Counted from the stretch's first letter, positions 35,801 to 45,163 are shown. The stretch is DNA of 64,000 bases from Blastocatellia bacterium (GCA_035275065.1 DATENM010000130.1:1-64000); one strand, 5' to 3'. Translations and numbers: made by a program. The notes: a model not told the origin generated them from the sequence alone.

Positions 35801-38698
35801 ATGACCTTTAGCAGTATCGGCGACCGCGCCGCCCGGCTCCTCGCTATCGCTTTTGTCATTCAACTGGTTAACAGCTCATACTTGGCGGCCTATGCCAGCC
35901 CGACGCTGTTCTACTTCGGCAACATCGCGCTGCACATCCTGTTCGGCGGCGCGCTCGCCGTGGTCTTTGCCGGGTATGCCATCAAACGCTTCAAGGTCTT
36001 TTCCTGGCTGCTGCGCATCGCCACCGTCTTGCTGTTGGCGGGGGCTGCCTTTGGCGCTTACGTGACTAAGTATGGCGCGACGCGTCCCTACCGCTGGGCT
36101 TTGTACACCCACATCGCGCTTTCGGCGACCGGCTCGGTGTTGCTGCTCGTCGTGCTGCTGCGCCACCTGAGTCGCGTGTCGGCGACCCGAACGCGGACGA
36201 TGATCTATGTCGTCATGGCGGCGCTGGTGTTTGTTTTCCCGTTCGCGACGACGGCTTACAATCGCTACGCGGGCGCTGACCGTTACAAGATCGTCAATCC
36301 GGCCCTGGTGCCGCTGATGATGGAAGAAGAGGGCGCCGGGCCATCAAAGCCCTTCTTCCCATCGAGCGCCGAAACCAATATCGGCGGCACGATTCCTTCG
36401 ACCTTTTTCATGACGAGCAAGGATTGCGCTCGCTGCCATAAGGAGATTTACGAGCAGTGGAACTCGTCAGCGCACCACTTCGCGTCGTTCAATAACCAGT
36501 GGTATCGCAAATCCATCGAATACATGCAGGATGTCGTCGGCACGCAGCCGTCGAAATGGTGCGCCGGCTGTCACGATCACGCGGTCTTCTTCAATGGCCG
36601 CTTTGACCGCCCGATCAAAGAGCAGATCGAAACCCCCGAAGCGCAAAACGGCTTGGGCTGCACCTCCTGTCATTCCATCGTTCACGTCAAGAGCACGATG
36701 GGGCAGGCCGATTTCACCATCGAATACCCGCCGCTGCACGACCTCGCCGTCAGCGAGAACCCCATCTTGCAGTGGGCGCATGACAAGTTCTTACGGCTCG
36801 ACCCCGAACCGCACAAGCAGACCTTCTTGAAGAGCTTTCACTCGGAACAGACGCCGGAATTCTGCTCGTCCTGCCACAAGGTGCATCTCGACATTCCCGT
36901 GAACAGCTATCGCTGGTTCCGCGGTTTCAACGACTATGACAACTGGCAGGCGTCGGGCGTGTCGGGGCAGGGGGCGCGCTCGTTTTATTACCCGGCGAAG
37001 CCGAGCAAATGCGCCGACTGTCACATGCCGCTGGTCGCCGCCGACGACCCGGCGTCAAAAGACGGCAAGATCCATTCGCATCGCTTCCCCGCGGCCAACA
37101 CCGCGTTGCCTTACGTCAACGGCGACGCGGAGCAGTTGAAAGTCGTGCAGGATTTCCTGCGCGACGGGCAGATCTCTTTAGACATTTTCGGATTGTCGCG
37201 CGCCGCCGCGACCGCGCCGCAAGAAGTCAAGAAGAACGCCGGCGCTGATGAGCCGCAACTCTCCAGCACGTTTGCGGTCGGCGAAGAGAGCCTGAATTTC
37301 GGGGCGCAGCAGTCGGTCATCTCGACCCCGGTCGAAGTCATCGCGCCGCTCGATAAAGTTGACGCCGTCGTCAAGCGCGGCGAATCGGTCCGCCTCGACC
37401 TCGTCGTGCGCACCCGCAAAGTCGGCCACTTCTTCCCCGGCGGCACCGTTGACGCCTTTGATGTCTGGGTCGAGCTTGAAGCCGTTGATGACAAGGGCCG
37501 CGCGATCTTTCACAGCGGCTATTTGGAGAATGGCGACAAAGGGCCGGTCGAAGAAGGCGCGCACTTTTACCGTAGCCTGCAACTCGACGAGCACGGCAAC
37601 CGCATCAACAAGCGCAACGCCTGGATGGCGCGCTCGGTCGCTTACGTCAGATTGATCCCACCGGGCGCGGCGGACACGATTCATTATCGGCTCAACGTCC
37701 CCGAAGACTGCGGCGATAAGATCATGCTCAAAGCGAAGGTCAACTATCGCAAGTTCAGCTGGTGGAACACGCAGTGGGCGTTTGCCGGCGTGCGCGACCC
37801 GAATCAGAAAGAGTTCGGCTTGTCGAAGAGCTACGACGACGGCCACTGGGTCTTTACCGGCGACACCTCGCAGGTGTCGGGCCAGATCAAAGCTATCCCC
37901 GACATCCCGATCACGGTGATGGCCACAGCCGAGGCGTCGCTGCGGGTCATTGCCAAGAACGCGCCGCTCCCTGATGTGAAGCCTTATCTCGACAAATCTG
38001 TGCGCGAGCGCTGGAACGATTACGGCATCGGTCTGCTGTTGCAGGGCGATTTGAAGGGCGCGGAAGCGGCATTCACGAAAGTCACAGAGATGGAGCCGGA
38101 GTACGCCGACGGCTGGGTCAACATCGCCCGCGGGCGCATACAGGAAGGCAACATGCAGGCGGCTGAAGAGGTCTTGCGCAAAGCCCTCGACGTCAACCCG
38201 ATGCTGGCGAAATCGCATTTCTTCCTGGCCATGGCGATCCGCACGTTTGGGCGCTATGACGAGGCGCTCGAACATCTGCGCACGGCGGCGGCACAGTACC
38301 CGCGCGACCGCGTCGTCGTCAACCAGATCGGGCGCATCCTGTTTTTGAAGCGGCAATACAATGACGCCATCGCCGAGTTTCAAAAGGTCTTGCTGATCGA
38401 CCCCGAAGACTTGCAGGCGCATTACAACCTGATGCTCTGCTATCAGGGGTTGGGCAATGCCGAGATGGCCGGGCGCGAGCAGACGCTTTACCGGCGCTTC
38501 AAAGCCGATGAAGCATCGCAAGCCATCACCGGCCCCTATCGTCAGTTGCACCCGGCGGACAACAACGAGCGCCAGCAGATTCACGAGCATGTGTCTGGGT
38601 CAATGGTTAATTCGCCGAAGGCCGCGCCGCGCGGTCAGCCCGGCTTCACGGCCCAGGGGCGCAGACGCAAGGGCCGCGTCAACGCGCAGTCGAAATGA
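35801..38698 (+). CDS. Membrane-anchored pentaheme cytochrome c with TPR tail
   Basis: The ATG at 35801 is chosen (an in-frame GTG lies 12 bases upstream). Residues 10-155 contain four membrane helices. Then come five CxxCH heme sites: DCARCHKE (about 207), WCAGCHDH (about 252), GCTSCHSI (about 285), FCSSCHKV (about 353) and KCADCHMP (about 403), in a cytochrome c554-like arrangement. Residues 500-700 are a beta-rich region (EVIAPLDKVDAVVKRGESVRLDLVV). TPR repeats lie at about 745-890 (GLLLQGDLKGAEAAFTKVTEMEPEYADGW). It probably carries electrons in the periplasm; the partner and substrate are unknown. An ASPIC/UnbV lipoprotein gene follows after 41 bases. Confidence 0.88.
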   Translation: MTFSSIGDRAARLLAIAFVIQLVNSSYLAAYASPTLFYFGNIALHILFGGALAVVFAGYAIKRFKVFSWLLRIATVLLLAGAAFGAYVTKYGATRPYRWALYTHIALSATGSVLLLVVLLRHLSRVSATRTRTMIYVVMAALVFVFPFATTAYNRYAGADRYKIVNPALVPLMMEEEGAGPSKPFFPSSAETNIGGTIPSTFFMTSKDCARCHKEIYEQWNSSAHHFASFNNQWYRKSIEYMQDVVGTQPSKWCAGCHDHAVFFNGRFDRPIKEQIETPEAQNGLGCTSCHSIVHVKSTMGQADFTIEYPPLHDLAVSENPILQWAHDKFLRLDPEPHKQTFLKSFHSEQTPEFCSSCHKVHLDIPVNSYRWFRGFNDYDNWQASGVSGQGARSFYYPAKPSKCADCHMPLVAADDPASKDGKIHSHRFPAANTALPYVNGDAEQLKVVQDFLRDGQISLDIFGLSRAAATAPQEVKKNAGADEPQLSSTFAVGEESLNFGAQQSVISTPVEVIAPLDKVDAVVKRGESVRLDLVVRTRKVGHFFPGGTVDAFDVWVELEAVDDKGRAIFHSGYLENGDKGPVEEGAHFYRSLQLDEHGNRINKRNAWMARSVAYVRLIPPGAADTIHYRLNVPEDCGDKIMLKAKVNYRKFSWWNTQWAFAGVRDPNQKEFGLSKSYDDGHWVFTGDTSQVSGQIKAIPDIPITVMATAEASLRVIAKNAPLPDVKPYLDKSVRERWNDYGIGLLLQGDLKGAEAAFTKVTEMEPEYADGWVNIARGRIQEGNMQAAEEVLRKALDVNPMLAKSHFFLAMAIRTFGRYDEALEHLRTAAAQYPRDRVVVNQIGRILFLKRQYNDAIAEFQKVLLIDPEDLQAHYNLMLCYQGLGNAEMAGREQTLYRRFKADEASQAITGPYRQLHPADNNERQQIHEHVSGSMVNSPKAAPRGQPGFTAQGRRRKGRVNAQSK

Positions 38699-38739
38699 GC
38701 CTGATCTCTTATCGGAGTTTTAATTCGAAGGTGATTGTG

Positions 38740-40563
38740 ATGCAGAAAAGATTCATCGTTTCCGTCCTCATTCTTCTCGTAAGCATTCTGCCGCTCGCCG
38801 GCTGCGTGCAGACGCCATCGGCGGACGACACGGCGGGCACGGCTGAAGCCAAGAAAGCCGCCGCCGAGCGCGCCGCCGACCCGGCGGCGGCGGCGGCGGC
38901 GCAGGTGCAAGCGCCCGCGCCGACCGAAGCCCCGCGCTATAGCGGGCCGATTCAGTTCAGCGACGTGACGAATCAAGCCGGCATTCACTTCAAGCACAAT
39001 AGCGGCGCGTACGGCAAACACTACTTGCCGGAAACCGTCGGGTCGGGCTGCGCCTTTCTCGATTATGACAACGACGGCTGGCAAGATGTGCTGCTCGTCA
39101 ACTCGACGAACTGGCCCGATCACAAAGGCGCGAAATCTTTCCCGGCGCTCTATCACAACAACCGCAACGGCACCTTCACCGATGTCACCAAAGACGTGGG
39201 CCTTGCGGTCGAGCTGTATGGGTTGGGCTGCGCGGTTGCCGATTATGACAACGACGGCAACCCGGACATCTATATCACCTGCCTCGGCGGCAACCACCTG
39301 TTCCACAATGCCGGCAATGGCAAGTTCGTTGATGTGACCGCGAAGGCCGGCGTCGGCAACAACGGCTTTTCGACGAGCGCGACGTGGTTTGATTACGACA
39401 AAGACGGCAAGCTCGACCTCTTCGTCTGCAACTACGTCGAGTGGTCAATCGAGAAAGACCTCTTCTGCACGCTCGATGGCAAGAACAAATCCTACTGCAC
39501 GCCAGAAAGCTACAAAGGTCAGAGTGCCGTGCTCTATCACAACCGCGGCGACGGCAGCTTTGAAGACGTGACCGAGCGCGCCGGCCTGAAAGACCCGACC
39601 TCGAAATCGCTTGGCGTCGTGACCTTCGATTATGACAACGACGGCTGGACGGATCTGTTTGTCGCCAACGACACACAGCCGAACAAGCTCTACCGCAACA
39701 ACGGCAATGGCACCTTCACCGATAACGCCATGACGGCCGGCGTCGCCTTCAGCGAAGAGGGCAAAGCGCGCGCCGGCATGGGCTCGGACGCGGCGGATTA
39801 TGACGGCTCGGGCCGCCAGAGCTTGATCATCGGCAACTTCTCGAACGAGATGATGGCGCTCTATCACAACGAAGGCACCGGCCTGTTCATCGATGAAGCG
39901 CCGACTTCGACCATCGGCCAGGCGTCGCTGCTGACGTTGTCGTTCGCCTGCTTCTTCTTCGATTATGACCTCGACGGCTTGCCTGACATTTTTGCCGCCA
40001 ACGGCCATGTCTCCGACGACATCAACACCGTGCAGCCGAAGGTGAAGTACGCCGAGCCGCCGCACCTGTTCCGCAACCTCGGCAAGAAGAAGTTCGAAGA
40101 AGTCGGCGATAAAGTCGGACGCGCCATGCAGCAAGCGCTGGTGGCGCGCGGCGCGGCTTACGGCGACTTTGACAACGACGGCGACCTCGACGTGTTGATC
40201 TCGACCAACAACGGCGCGCCGCACCTGCTGCGCAATGACGGCGGCAATCAAAACAACCTGCTGCGCATCAAGACCGTCGGCACCGCGTCGAATCACGACG
40301 GCATCGGCGCGAAAGTGACGTTGAAGTTTGCTGACCAGCGCAAGCTCTGGGGCATGGTGAAGACCGGGTCAAGCTACTGCTCGCAGAGCGAGTTGCCGCT
40401 GACGTTCGGCCTGGGCAAAGCCGACAAGGTGGCGAGCGTCGAGATCAGCTGGCCGAGCGGGCGCGTTGACACGCTAACAGACGTTGCCGCCAACCAGACG
40501 ATCACTGTGCAGGAAGGCAAAGGGCAGGTCGCGGCGCAGCCCGTCATGTTTGCCACGCCTTAG
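38740..40563 (+). CDS. CRTAC1-family FG-GAP/ASPIC-UnbV lipoprotein
   Basis: The ATG at 38740 gives a proper lipoprotein signal with lipobox LAGC (MQKRFIVSVLILLVSILPLAGC). An Ala/Glu-rich linker (about 25-65) leads to an FG-GAP/VCBS propeller with repeated calcium-binding motifs D-Y-D-N-D-G (FLDYDNDGWQDVLLV, VADYDNDGNPDIYIT, TFDYDNDGWTDLFVA, GDFDNDGDLDVLI). The C-terminal ASPIC/UnbV domain (about 510-590) has NHDGIGAKVTLKF and VASVEISWPSGRVDTL. A surface-exposed lipoprotein is likely. Such proteins often sit beside TPR-cytochrome genes in environmental bacteria, and here the pair forms a likely operon. Confidence 0.92.
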   Translation: MQKRFIVSVLILLVSILPLAGCVQTPSADDTAGTAEAKKAAAERAADPAAAAAAQVQAPAPTEAPRYSGPIQFSDVTNQAGIHFKHNSGAYGKHYLPETVGSGCAFLDYDNDGWQDVLLVNSTNWPDHKGAKSFPALYHNNRNGTFTDVTKDVGLAVELYGLGCAVADYDNDGNPDIYITCLGGNHLFHNAGNGKFVDVTAKAGVGNNGFSTSATWFDYDKDGKLDLFVCNYVEWSIEKDLFCTLDGKNKSYCTPESYKGQSAVLYHNRGDGSFEDVTERAGLKDPTSKSLGVVTFDYDNDGWTDLFVANDTQPNKLYRNNGNGTFTDNAMTAGVAFSEEGKARAGMGSDAADYDGSGRQSLIIGNFSNEMMALYHNEGTGLFIDEAPTSTIGQASLLTLSFACFFFDYDLDGLPDIFAANGHVSDDINTVQPKVKYAEPPHLFRNLGKKKFEEVGDKVGRAMQQALVARGAAYGDFDNDGDLDVLISTNNGAPHLLRNDGGNQNNLLRIKTVGTASNHDGIGAKVTLKFADQRKLWGMVKTGSSYCSQSELPLTFGLGKADKVASVEISWPSGRVDTLTDVAANQTITVQEGKGQVAAQPVMFATP

Positions 40564-40605
40564 GTCTGAGAGCCATTCAATTCTCAATGTTGAGGATGGG
40601 AAATT

Positions 40606-40686
40606 AAACACGGAGACACGGAGGCACGGAGGCACGGAGAAATCCTCTGTGTTCCCGTGTCTCCGTGCCTCCGTGTCTCTGTGTTT
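40606..40686. repeat. Palindrome of ACGGAGGC-type octamers
   Basis: The left arm (40606-40640) has ACGGAGAC, ACGGAGGC, ACGGAGGC and ACGGAGA units, and the right arm (40645-40686) the complement, ending in a T-run (GTGTTTTTC). It closely resembles the element at 20692-20765. It could terminate the ASPIC/UnbV transcript. Confidence 0.88.
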
Positions 40687-40779
40687 TTCTTTCATCCCTG
40701 TTTCGCAGAACGGAATGGCCGTGTCGCAGGCCGCGGGTTACCCATCGCGCGAACGGGCTACAGCTTTATCCGAACGCTC

Positions 40780-40788
40780 TGCTATAAT
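40780..40788 (+). promoter_or_regulatory. Extended -10 promoter element
   Basis: TGCTATAAT at 40780-40788 is a consensus extended -10. No good -35 is visible. Initiation near 40795 would fall directly at the ATG of 40796, so the next ATG at 40817 may be the used start, or the message may be leaderless. Confidence 0.55.
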
Positions 40789-40795
40789 CGCAGGT

Positions 40796-41332
40796 ATGAA
40801 AAGCGTAGAGTCATTCATGAGTCGTACGCTAAGCGTGCCACTGGCTATTGTCCTATGCCTCTTGCTCGCACCTGCCGCAGCGGCGCAGAGCCGACAAAAA
40901 GCTAACGCGAAAGCCAATGCGCCGACGCCTCCGAAAGCGACCGCGCCCGCTTCGCAAGCTTCCCGCACCGATACGGACGCGTCCTTGCCCGATCTGGAAA
41001 TCAAGGCCAACGTCACGGTGCGTGAGTTGAAGTTCGAGCAGGTCGGCAATGCTAAAGTCGAGTTCCCCGGCAAGCCAGAGCGCGTCACGGTTAACGAAGC
41101 CGAGCGCCAGAACCTGCCGCGTCCCGTACAGCCCGGTGTCACCTACCGCGACATCGGCGTGCGGCTGGTGATTACCAGCGCCTTCGCCGACATTGATCGC
41201 ATCGTCTCTGAAGCGCTGGGCGAAACTCAAGCGCCCAAAGAGCAGGTCGAGAAGAAGCCTGCCGACGCGAAACCGCCACAGGAGAACCTTCCACCGAAAA
41301 CTCCCCCCCAGAAGTCAAGCCGCAAGCCTTGA
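40796..41332 (+). CDS. Small secreted protein 1 of a three-gene set
   Basis: 178 residues from the ATG at 40796 (171 from 40817). The signal peptide is LSVPLAIVLCLLLAPAAAAQ. Then comes an Ala/Lys/Pro-rich linker and a compact domain with DLEIKANVTVRELKFEQVG, ending with VRLVITSAFADIDRIVSEALGE and a Lys/Pro tail. I do not recognise a named domain. It is followed after 15 bases by a similarly built gene, and the acidic-hydrophobic end pattern recurs in the next two genes, so the three may be distant paralogs expressed together. Confidence 0.75.
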   Translation: MKSVESFMSRTLSVPLAIVLCLLLAPAAAAQSRQKANAKANAPTPPKATAPASQASRTDTDASLPDLEIKANVTVRELKFEQVGNAKVEFPGKPERVTVNEAERQNLPRPVQPGVTYRDIGVRLVITSAFADIDRIVSEALGETQAPKEQVEKKPADAKPPQENLPPKTPPQKSSRKP

Positions 41333-41347
41333 GGGAGGAGCCAGTCA

Positions 41348-41734
41348 GTGAAAGGACAATCGCCGATTCTCTTCGTTCTTCTGATGATCGCGGTGGCCGC
41401 GCCGGCGTTCGCGCAAACTGGCAGAAAGCCGGCGGCGGACCGTCCGCCATCAACGCAAGCGCCCGACGCCGCGCCACAGGCGAGCGCCGACGAAACCTTC
41501 GACCTGGACATTCCTGAGCGCCAGATCACGCGAAGCCATTACACGGCTTCGACCGCCGTCGCCATTCAGAGCGCGGCGGCTCAGGGCTTGAGCCTGCAAG
41601 TCGGCGTCGCCGTCAGCGCCGCAAACATCGATGTGCGCATGCACAACGTCAGTGGGCACGTCCGCTTCAAGGCGACGCTCGAGCCGGTGCTGGCGCGCAT
41701 TCGTTCACGCCCTGCGCCTGCGGTGATTCGCTGA
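41348..41734 (+). CDS. Small secreted protein 2 of a three-gene set
   Basis: 128 residues with a GTG start behind GGGAGGAG. The signal peptide is SPILFVLLMIAVAAPAFAQ. After a Pro/Ala linker comes a domain with ETFDLDIPERQITRSHYTAST and LSLQVGVAVSAANIDVRMHNV, closing with VLARIRSRP. The phrase pattern L(S/Q)L..GV.V....(I/V)(D/K)(V/L)...(V/I).G. matches the next gene (LQLTAGVDVGIDKVKLDIKGV), which supports common origin. Function unknown. Confidence 0.75.
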   Translation: MKGQSPILFVLLMIAVAAPAFAQTGRKPAADRPPSTQAPDAAPQASADETFDLDIPERQITRSHYTASTAVAIQSAAAQGLSLQVGVAVSAANIDVRMHNVSGHVRFKATLEPVLARIRSRPAPAVIR

Positions 41735-41838
41735 AGTCACGCCTGATTTTCGTGGGACGCTCTAGAGATATTGCTTCTTTGAAGTTTGGCGGAAGCATTC
41801 CGAACTCTCCACATTGATACTTATGGAGGAGAGGACTC

Positions 41839-42813
41839 GTGAAAAGCTTTATTCACCTCAGCCTTGCCCTGATGTTATTGTCGCTGGCCGGCGCGGCCCG
41901 CGCCCAGAGCAGCAACACCAGCCGACCGCCGACAGACACATCGGTCACCACTCGCTCGACCACAGACCCACAGGGCGACCCCACATCCCAGCAAACTCGG
42001 CCGCCGCAGCAGCGCCCGGGCGTGCAGCCGGTGACGCCCGTGCGCCCGCTTTCCGAAGAAGACCGTCAACGGCAACAGGCCGCCAGCCAGCGGCGGCAGC
42101 GCGAAGCCGCCACCGGCGACCCTGACGTGTTGCTCGACGTGCCGAACGTTTCGGTCGAAGCGATCAACCTCGAAGTTGACAACCTGCGCGCCCACCTGTC
42201 GTTGGACGCGCGACTGGCCAACCTGCTGCAACTGACCGCGGGCGTAGATGTCGGCATAGATAAGGTCAAGCTCGACATCAAAGGTGTGCGCGCCGAAGCG
42301 CTGCTCAAAGTCCGCTTAGACAACGTCGCCGCCATCATTGACCGCACGCTGACGACCATTGACCGCAACCCGCAGATTCTCGAACGCCTGCTGCAAAGCG
42401 TCGACAAAGCCGTCGGCACAGTGGGCGGCGTCGCCAACACGGCGTTGCAGCCCGGCGGCGTCGTCGATAAGACGGTCGGCACGGTCGGCCAGACCTTGAA
42501 CAACGTCACGCAGCCGGGCGGGCTGCTGTCGCAGACGGTGAACACGTTGGGTCAGACCGTGCAGCGCACGCTCGACACCACCGGCAACCTGCTGGAGCGG
42601 ACGCTCGACACCACAGGGAAGGTAGTGAACGAACGGACGCTCGGCAGCGTCACTGACCTCGGCCTGACCGTGTTGCGCGAAACCACCAACACGGCGGGAC
42701 AGACCGTGCGCCAGCTCAGAGACACATCAGGCGCTGTCTTTGAAATAACCCTCGATCAGGCAGGCAAGATCATCAACACGCGGGTGCTGCAACAGGCGAC
42801 GACCCGCAGGTGA
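41839..42813 (+). CDS. Secreted repeat protein 3 of a three-gene set
   Basis: 324 residues with a GTG start behind GGAGGAGAGG. The signal peptide is FIHLSLALMLLSLAGAARAQ. A Pro/Thr/Gln/Arg-rich linker (25-95) precedes the shared domain (about 95-185: LLDVPNVSVEAINLEVDN, LQLTAGVDVGIDKVKLD, VAAIIDRTLTTIDRNP). The C-terminal third is a low-complexity helical repeat of Thr/Val/Gly/Asn (VGTVGQTLNNVTQPGG, LDTTGNLLERTLDTTGK). This looks like a structural or surface-associated protein. Downstream is a GC-rich palindrome. Confidence 0.75.
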   Translation: MKSFIHLSLALMLLSLAGAARAQSSNTSRPPTDTSVTTRSTTDPQGDPTSQQTRPPQQRPGVQPVTPVRPLSEEDRQRQQAASQRRQREAATGDPDVLLDVPNVSVEAINLEVDNLRAHLSLDARLANLLQLTAGVDVGIDKVKLDIKGVRAEALLKVRLDNVAAIIDRTLTTIDRNPQILERLLQSVDKAVGTVGGVANTALQPGGVVDKTVGTVGQTLNNVTQPGGLLSQTVNTLGQTVQRTLDTTGNLLERTLDTTGKVVNERTLGSVTDLGLTVLRETTNTAGQTVRQLRDTSGAVFEITLDQAGKIINTRVLQQATTRR

Positions 42814-42828
42814 GCGCGACGCTGAGGA

Positions 42829-42960
42829 GTGGCGCGGCGACGCGGAGGAGTGACGCGGGGACGCGGCGACACGGCGACACGGTGAGGGAAAGACAGAGAG
42901 ACTGACTGCTTGTCTTCCTTTCCCCGCGTCGCCGCGTCGCCGTGTCGCCGCGTCGTTTCC
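42829..42960. repeat. Palindrome of GACGCGGC-type octamers
   Basis: The left arm (about 42832-42898) contains 8-nt units like ACGCGGGG, ACGCGGCG, ACACGGCG and ACACGGTG plus GAGGGAAAGA. The right arm (about 42909-42958) is its complement. It is closely related to the element at 31820-31974. Confidence 0.87.
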
Positions 42961-42979
42961 CTCAGTGGCTCTGTCAGCG

Positions 42980-42985
42980 TATGAT
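42980..42985 (+). promoter_or_regulatory. Possible -10 box of a leaderless galK message
   Basis: TATGAT at 42980-42985 lies seven bases before the ATG at 42993. No Shine-Dalgarno precedes that ATG, so a leaderless transcript is possible. No matching -35 is seen. Confidence 0.35.
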
Positions 42986-42992
42986 AGCGCCT

Positions 42993-44162
42993 ATGGACTA
43001 TCCGGCAGACTTGCAGCAAAAGTTCGAGGTGGCGTTCGGTGTTCCGCCACGAGTGTTCCGTGCGCCGGGGCGGGTCAACCTGATCGGCGAGCATACCGAT
43101 TACAACGATGGCTTTGTCATGCCGGCGGCGATTGATCTGTCCACATATGTCGCCATTGCGCCGCGCGACGACCGTTCGCTGCTCATCGCTTCGGAAGGTT
43201 TTGATGATGCCGCCGAGCTCAATCTTGATCGCTACCCGCCACACGGCAACGGCCACTGGAGCGATTATGTGCGCGGCGTCGCCGTCGAGCTGCTCCAAGC
43301 CGGATTCGAACTGCGCGGCGCCAGCCTGCTGATCGCCAGTACGCTACCGGCCGGCTCGGGCCTGAGTTCATCAGCGGCGGTCGAAGTCGCCTCGGCGCTG
43401 GCGCTGCTCAGTGTAGCCGGCGCTACGCTGGACCGCGTGCCGCTCGCCCAGCTCTGCCAGCGCGCCGAGAACGAATATGTCGGCGCGCGCGTCGGTATTA
43501 TGGATCAATTCGCCTCGGCGAACGGGCAGGCCAACCACGCGCTGATGCTCGACTGCCGCTCGCTGGCTTTCCGCTTGTTGCCGCTTCCCGACCACATCCG
43601 TCTGGTCATCGCCAACACCATGGTCAAACATTCGATTGCCGGCGGCGAATACAACGCCCGCCGCGCCGAGTGCGAAACCGCCGTGCGCTTGCTGTCGCGA
43701 CACCTCCCCGGCATCCGCGCCCTGCGCGACGTGACCCTGGCGGAGGTCGAGCGCTATCGTCACGACCTGCCGGATACGGTTTATCATCGCGCCCGCCACG
43801 TCACCGGCGAAGATGAGCGCGTCGAGCGCGCCGCCGATGCGCTCGTCTTCGGAGACCTCGCCGCCTTCGGCCAGTTGATGCGCCAGTCGCATCTCAGCCT
43901 GCGCGACGATTACGAAGTGAGCTGCGCGGAGCTGGACGTGATGGTCGAGATCGCTGAAAAGCTGCCGGGCGTCTACGGCGCGCGCATGACCGGCGGCGGC
44001 TTCGGCGGCTGCACGGTGAATCTGGTCGAAGCCGATGCGGTCGAAACCGTAACCACGGAACTGGCGGCGCGCTATGAGAAAGCGACCGGCCGCGCGCCGC
44101 AAATTTACGTCTGCGCCGCCGCCAACGGGGCTGAAGAAGTTACAGGAGAAAGGAACGCTTAA
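42993..44162 (+). CDS. galK: Galactokinase
   Basis: Phosphorylates alpha-D-galactose to galactose-1-phosphate (Leloir pathway, cytoplasm). GHMP-kinase motifs are complete: galactokinase signature GRVNLIGEHTDYNDGF (about residue 27), ATP loop LPAGSGLSSSAAVEVA (about 112) and the C-terminal MTGGGFGGCTVNLV (about 331). The start at 42993 matches the family N-terminus (a short lead before the AFG..P...APGRVN segment); in-frame codons upstream lie partly in a palindrome. The length is 389 residues, normal. galT and galE are not nearby. The next gene starts three bases after the stop. Confidence 0.96.
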   Translation: MDYPADLQQKFEVAFGVPPRVFRAPGRVNLIGEHTDYNDGFVMPAAIDLSTYVAIAPRDDRSLLIASEGFDDAAELNLDRYPPHGNGHWSDYVRGVAVELLQAGFELRGASLLIASTLPAGSGLSSSAAVEVASALALLSVAGATLDRVPLAQLCQRAENEYVGARVGIMDQFASANGQANHALMLDCRSLAFRLLPLPDHIRLVIANTMVKHSIAGGEYNARRAECETAVRLLSRHLPGIRALRDVTLAEVERYRHDLPDTVYHRARHVTGEDERVERAADALVFGDLAAFGQLMRQSHLSLRDDYEVSCAELDVMVEIAEKLPGVYGARMTGGGFGGCTVNLVEADAVETVTTELAARYEKATGRAPQIYVCAAANGAEEVTGERNA

Positions 44163-44165
44163 ACG

Positions 44166-45158
44166 ATGAAAAGCCTTTTACGCATTCGCTTGCCGCTCAC
44201 CATCATGGCCATGGCCATCTGTGTCACGGCAGCGCGCGGTCAGAACGTCATTGCGAATCTGCCCGAATCCGACGGCGTCGTGGCGGTCAATATGCGCCGC
44301 ATCGTCAACGAGACTTTGCCGCGCGTGCTGAGCGCCGAGCAGATGAGCCAGGTGCAAGCCGCGCTCGCCAAGGCCAAGCAGGTCGCCGGCTTCGACATTG
44401 CCAACATCGAAACGGCGGTCGTCGGCTTGCGGCTCAACCGCGGCAAGCTGATGTCTGTGCCGAGCATGCTGCTGGTGATGCGCGGCTCGTTCAATGCCGA
44501 CGCGCTGGTGTCGCTGCTGAAGGTCGGGCTGGCGGGCAAGAGCCGCGACGAAAAATACGCCAACAAAACACTGACCTTGTTAAAGCTGAGCGACTTGATG
44601 AAAGGCAGCCCGCCGTCGGCTACCGAGCTGGCCGTCGTTGCGCTCGACGGCGGCACGCTGGCCGCGGGCGCGACGGCTTACGTCAAGGCGGCGCTCGACC
44701 CGGACAACGGCAAGAACCGCATCAAGCCGGAGCTGGTCCAACTGGTCGGACGCGAGCCTGACGCTTTGATCCGCCTCGCCGCGCTGGTGCCACAGGGGGT
44801 ACTCGCTGGCCTGCTGCCGCACGACGCGCAGGGCAGCGAAGAGATCGGGCGGCTCGTCGGCAGCATCGAGCAGGTTTATGTCGGCTTGAGCATGGACGCG
44901 CAGGCGTTTCCGCTCTCAGTGATGCTGAAGATGAACACGGCAGAAAATGCCCATGCCATCGCCGGACTTTTGCAAACCATCGCGCAGTTCGGCGCAAACG
45001 TCACCGACAAGAACATCAAGCCGATCATTGACGCCCTGAAGATCACTTCGGAAGGAACCGAAGTCCAGGTGCGTACGGTGCTGCCACAAGACTTGATCGG
45101 GTCATTCTTGCGCGGCCTGTTGTCGCCCGCAAAACCCGCGGAACCGAAGAAACAGTGA
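44166..45158 (+). CDS. Secreted protein of unknown function downstream of galK
   Basis: 330 residues with a signal peptide (RLPLTIMAMAICVTAARGQ) and an AGGAGAAAGGA ribosome site inside the end of galK. The mature part is built like exported proteins of the DUF3352 type that score residual activity through ADALVSLLKVGLAGKSRDE and LAVVALDGGTLAAGATAYVKAAL. I cannot assign a function. No catalytic motif, metal motif or membrane anchor other than the signal is visible. Translation is probably coupled to galK. Confidence 0.72.
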   Translation: MKSLLRIRLPLTIMAMAICVTAARGQNVIANLPESDGVVAVNMRRIVNETLPRVLSAEQMSQVQAALAKAKQVAGFDIANIETAVVGLRLNRGKLMSVPSMLLVMRGSFNADALVSLLKVGLAGKSRDEKYANKTLTLLKLSDLMKGSPPSATELAVVALDGGTLAAGATAYVKAALDPDNGKNRIKPELVQLVGREPDALIRLAALVPQGVLAGLLPHDAQGSEEIGRLVGSIEQVYVGLSMDAQAFPLSVMLKMNTAENAHAIAGLLQTIAQFGANVTDKNIKPIIDALKITSEGTEVQVRTVLPQDLIGSFLRGLLSPAKPAEPKKQ

Positions 45159-45163
45159 AAAGA

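Noticed and set aside
40484..40795. Upstream part of the 282-codon frame before the small secreted protein
   Set aside because: Mostly the octamer palindrome read as protein (NTETRRHGGTE-like), followed by a promoter.
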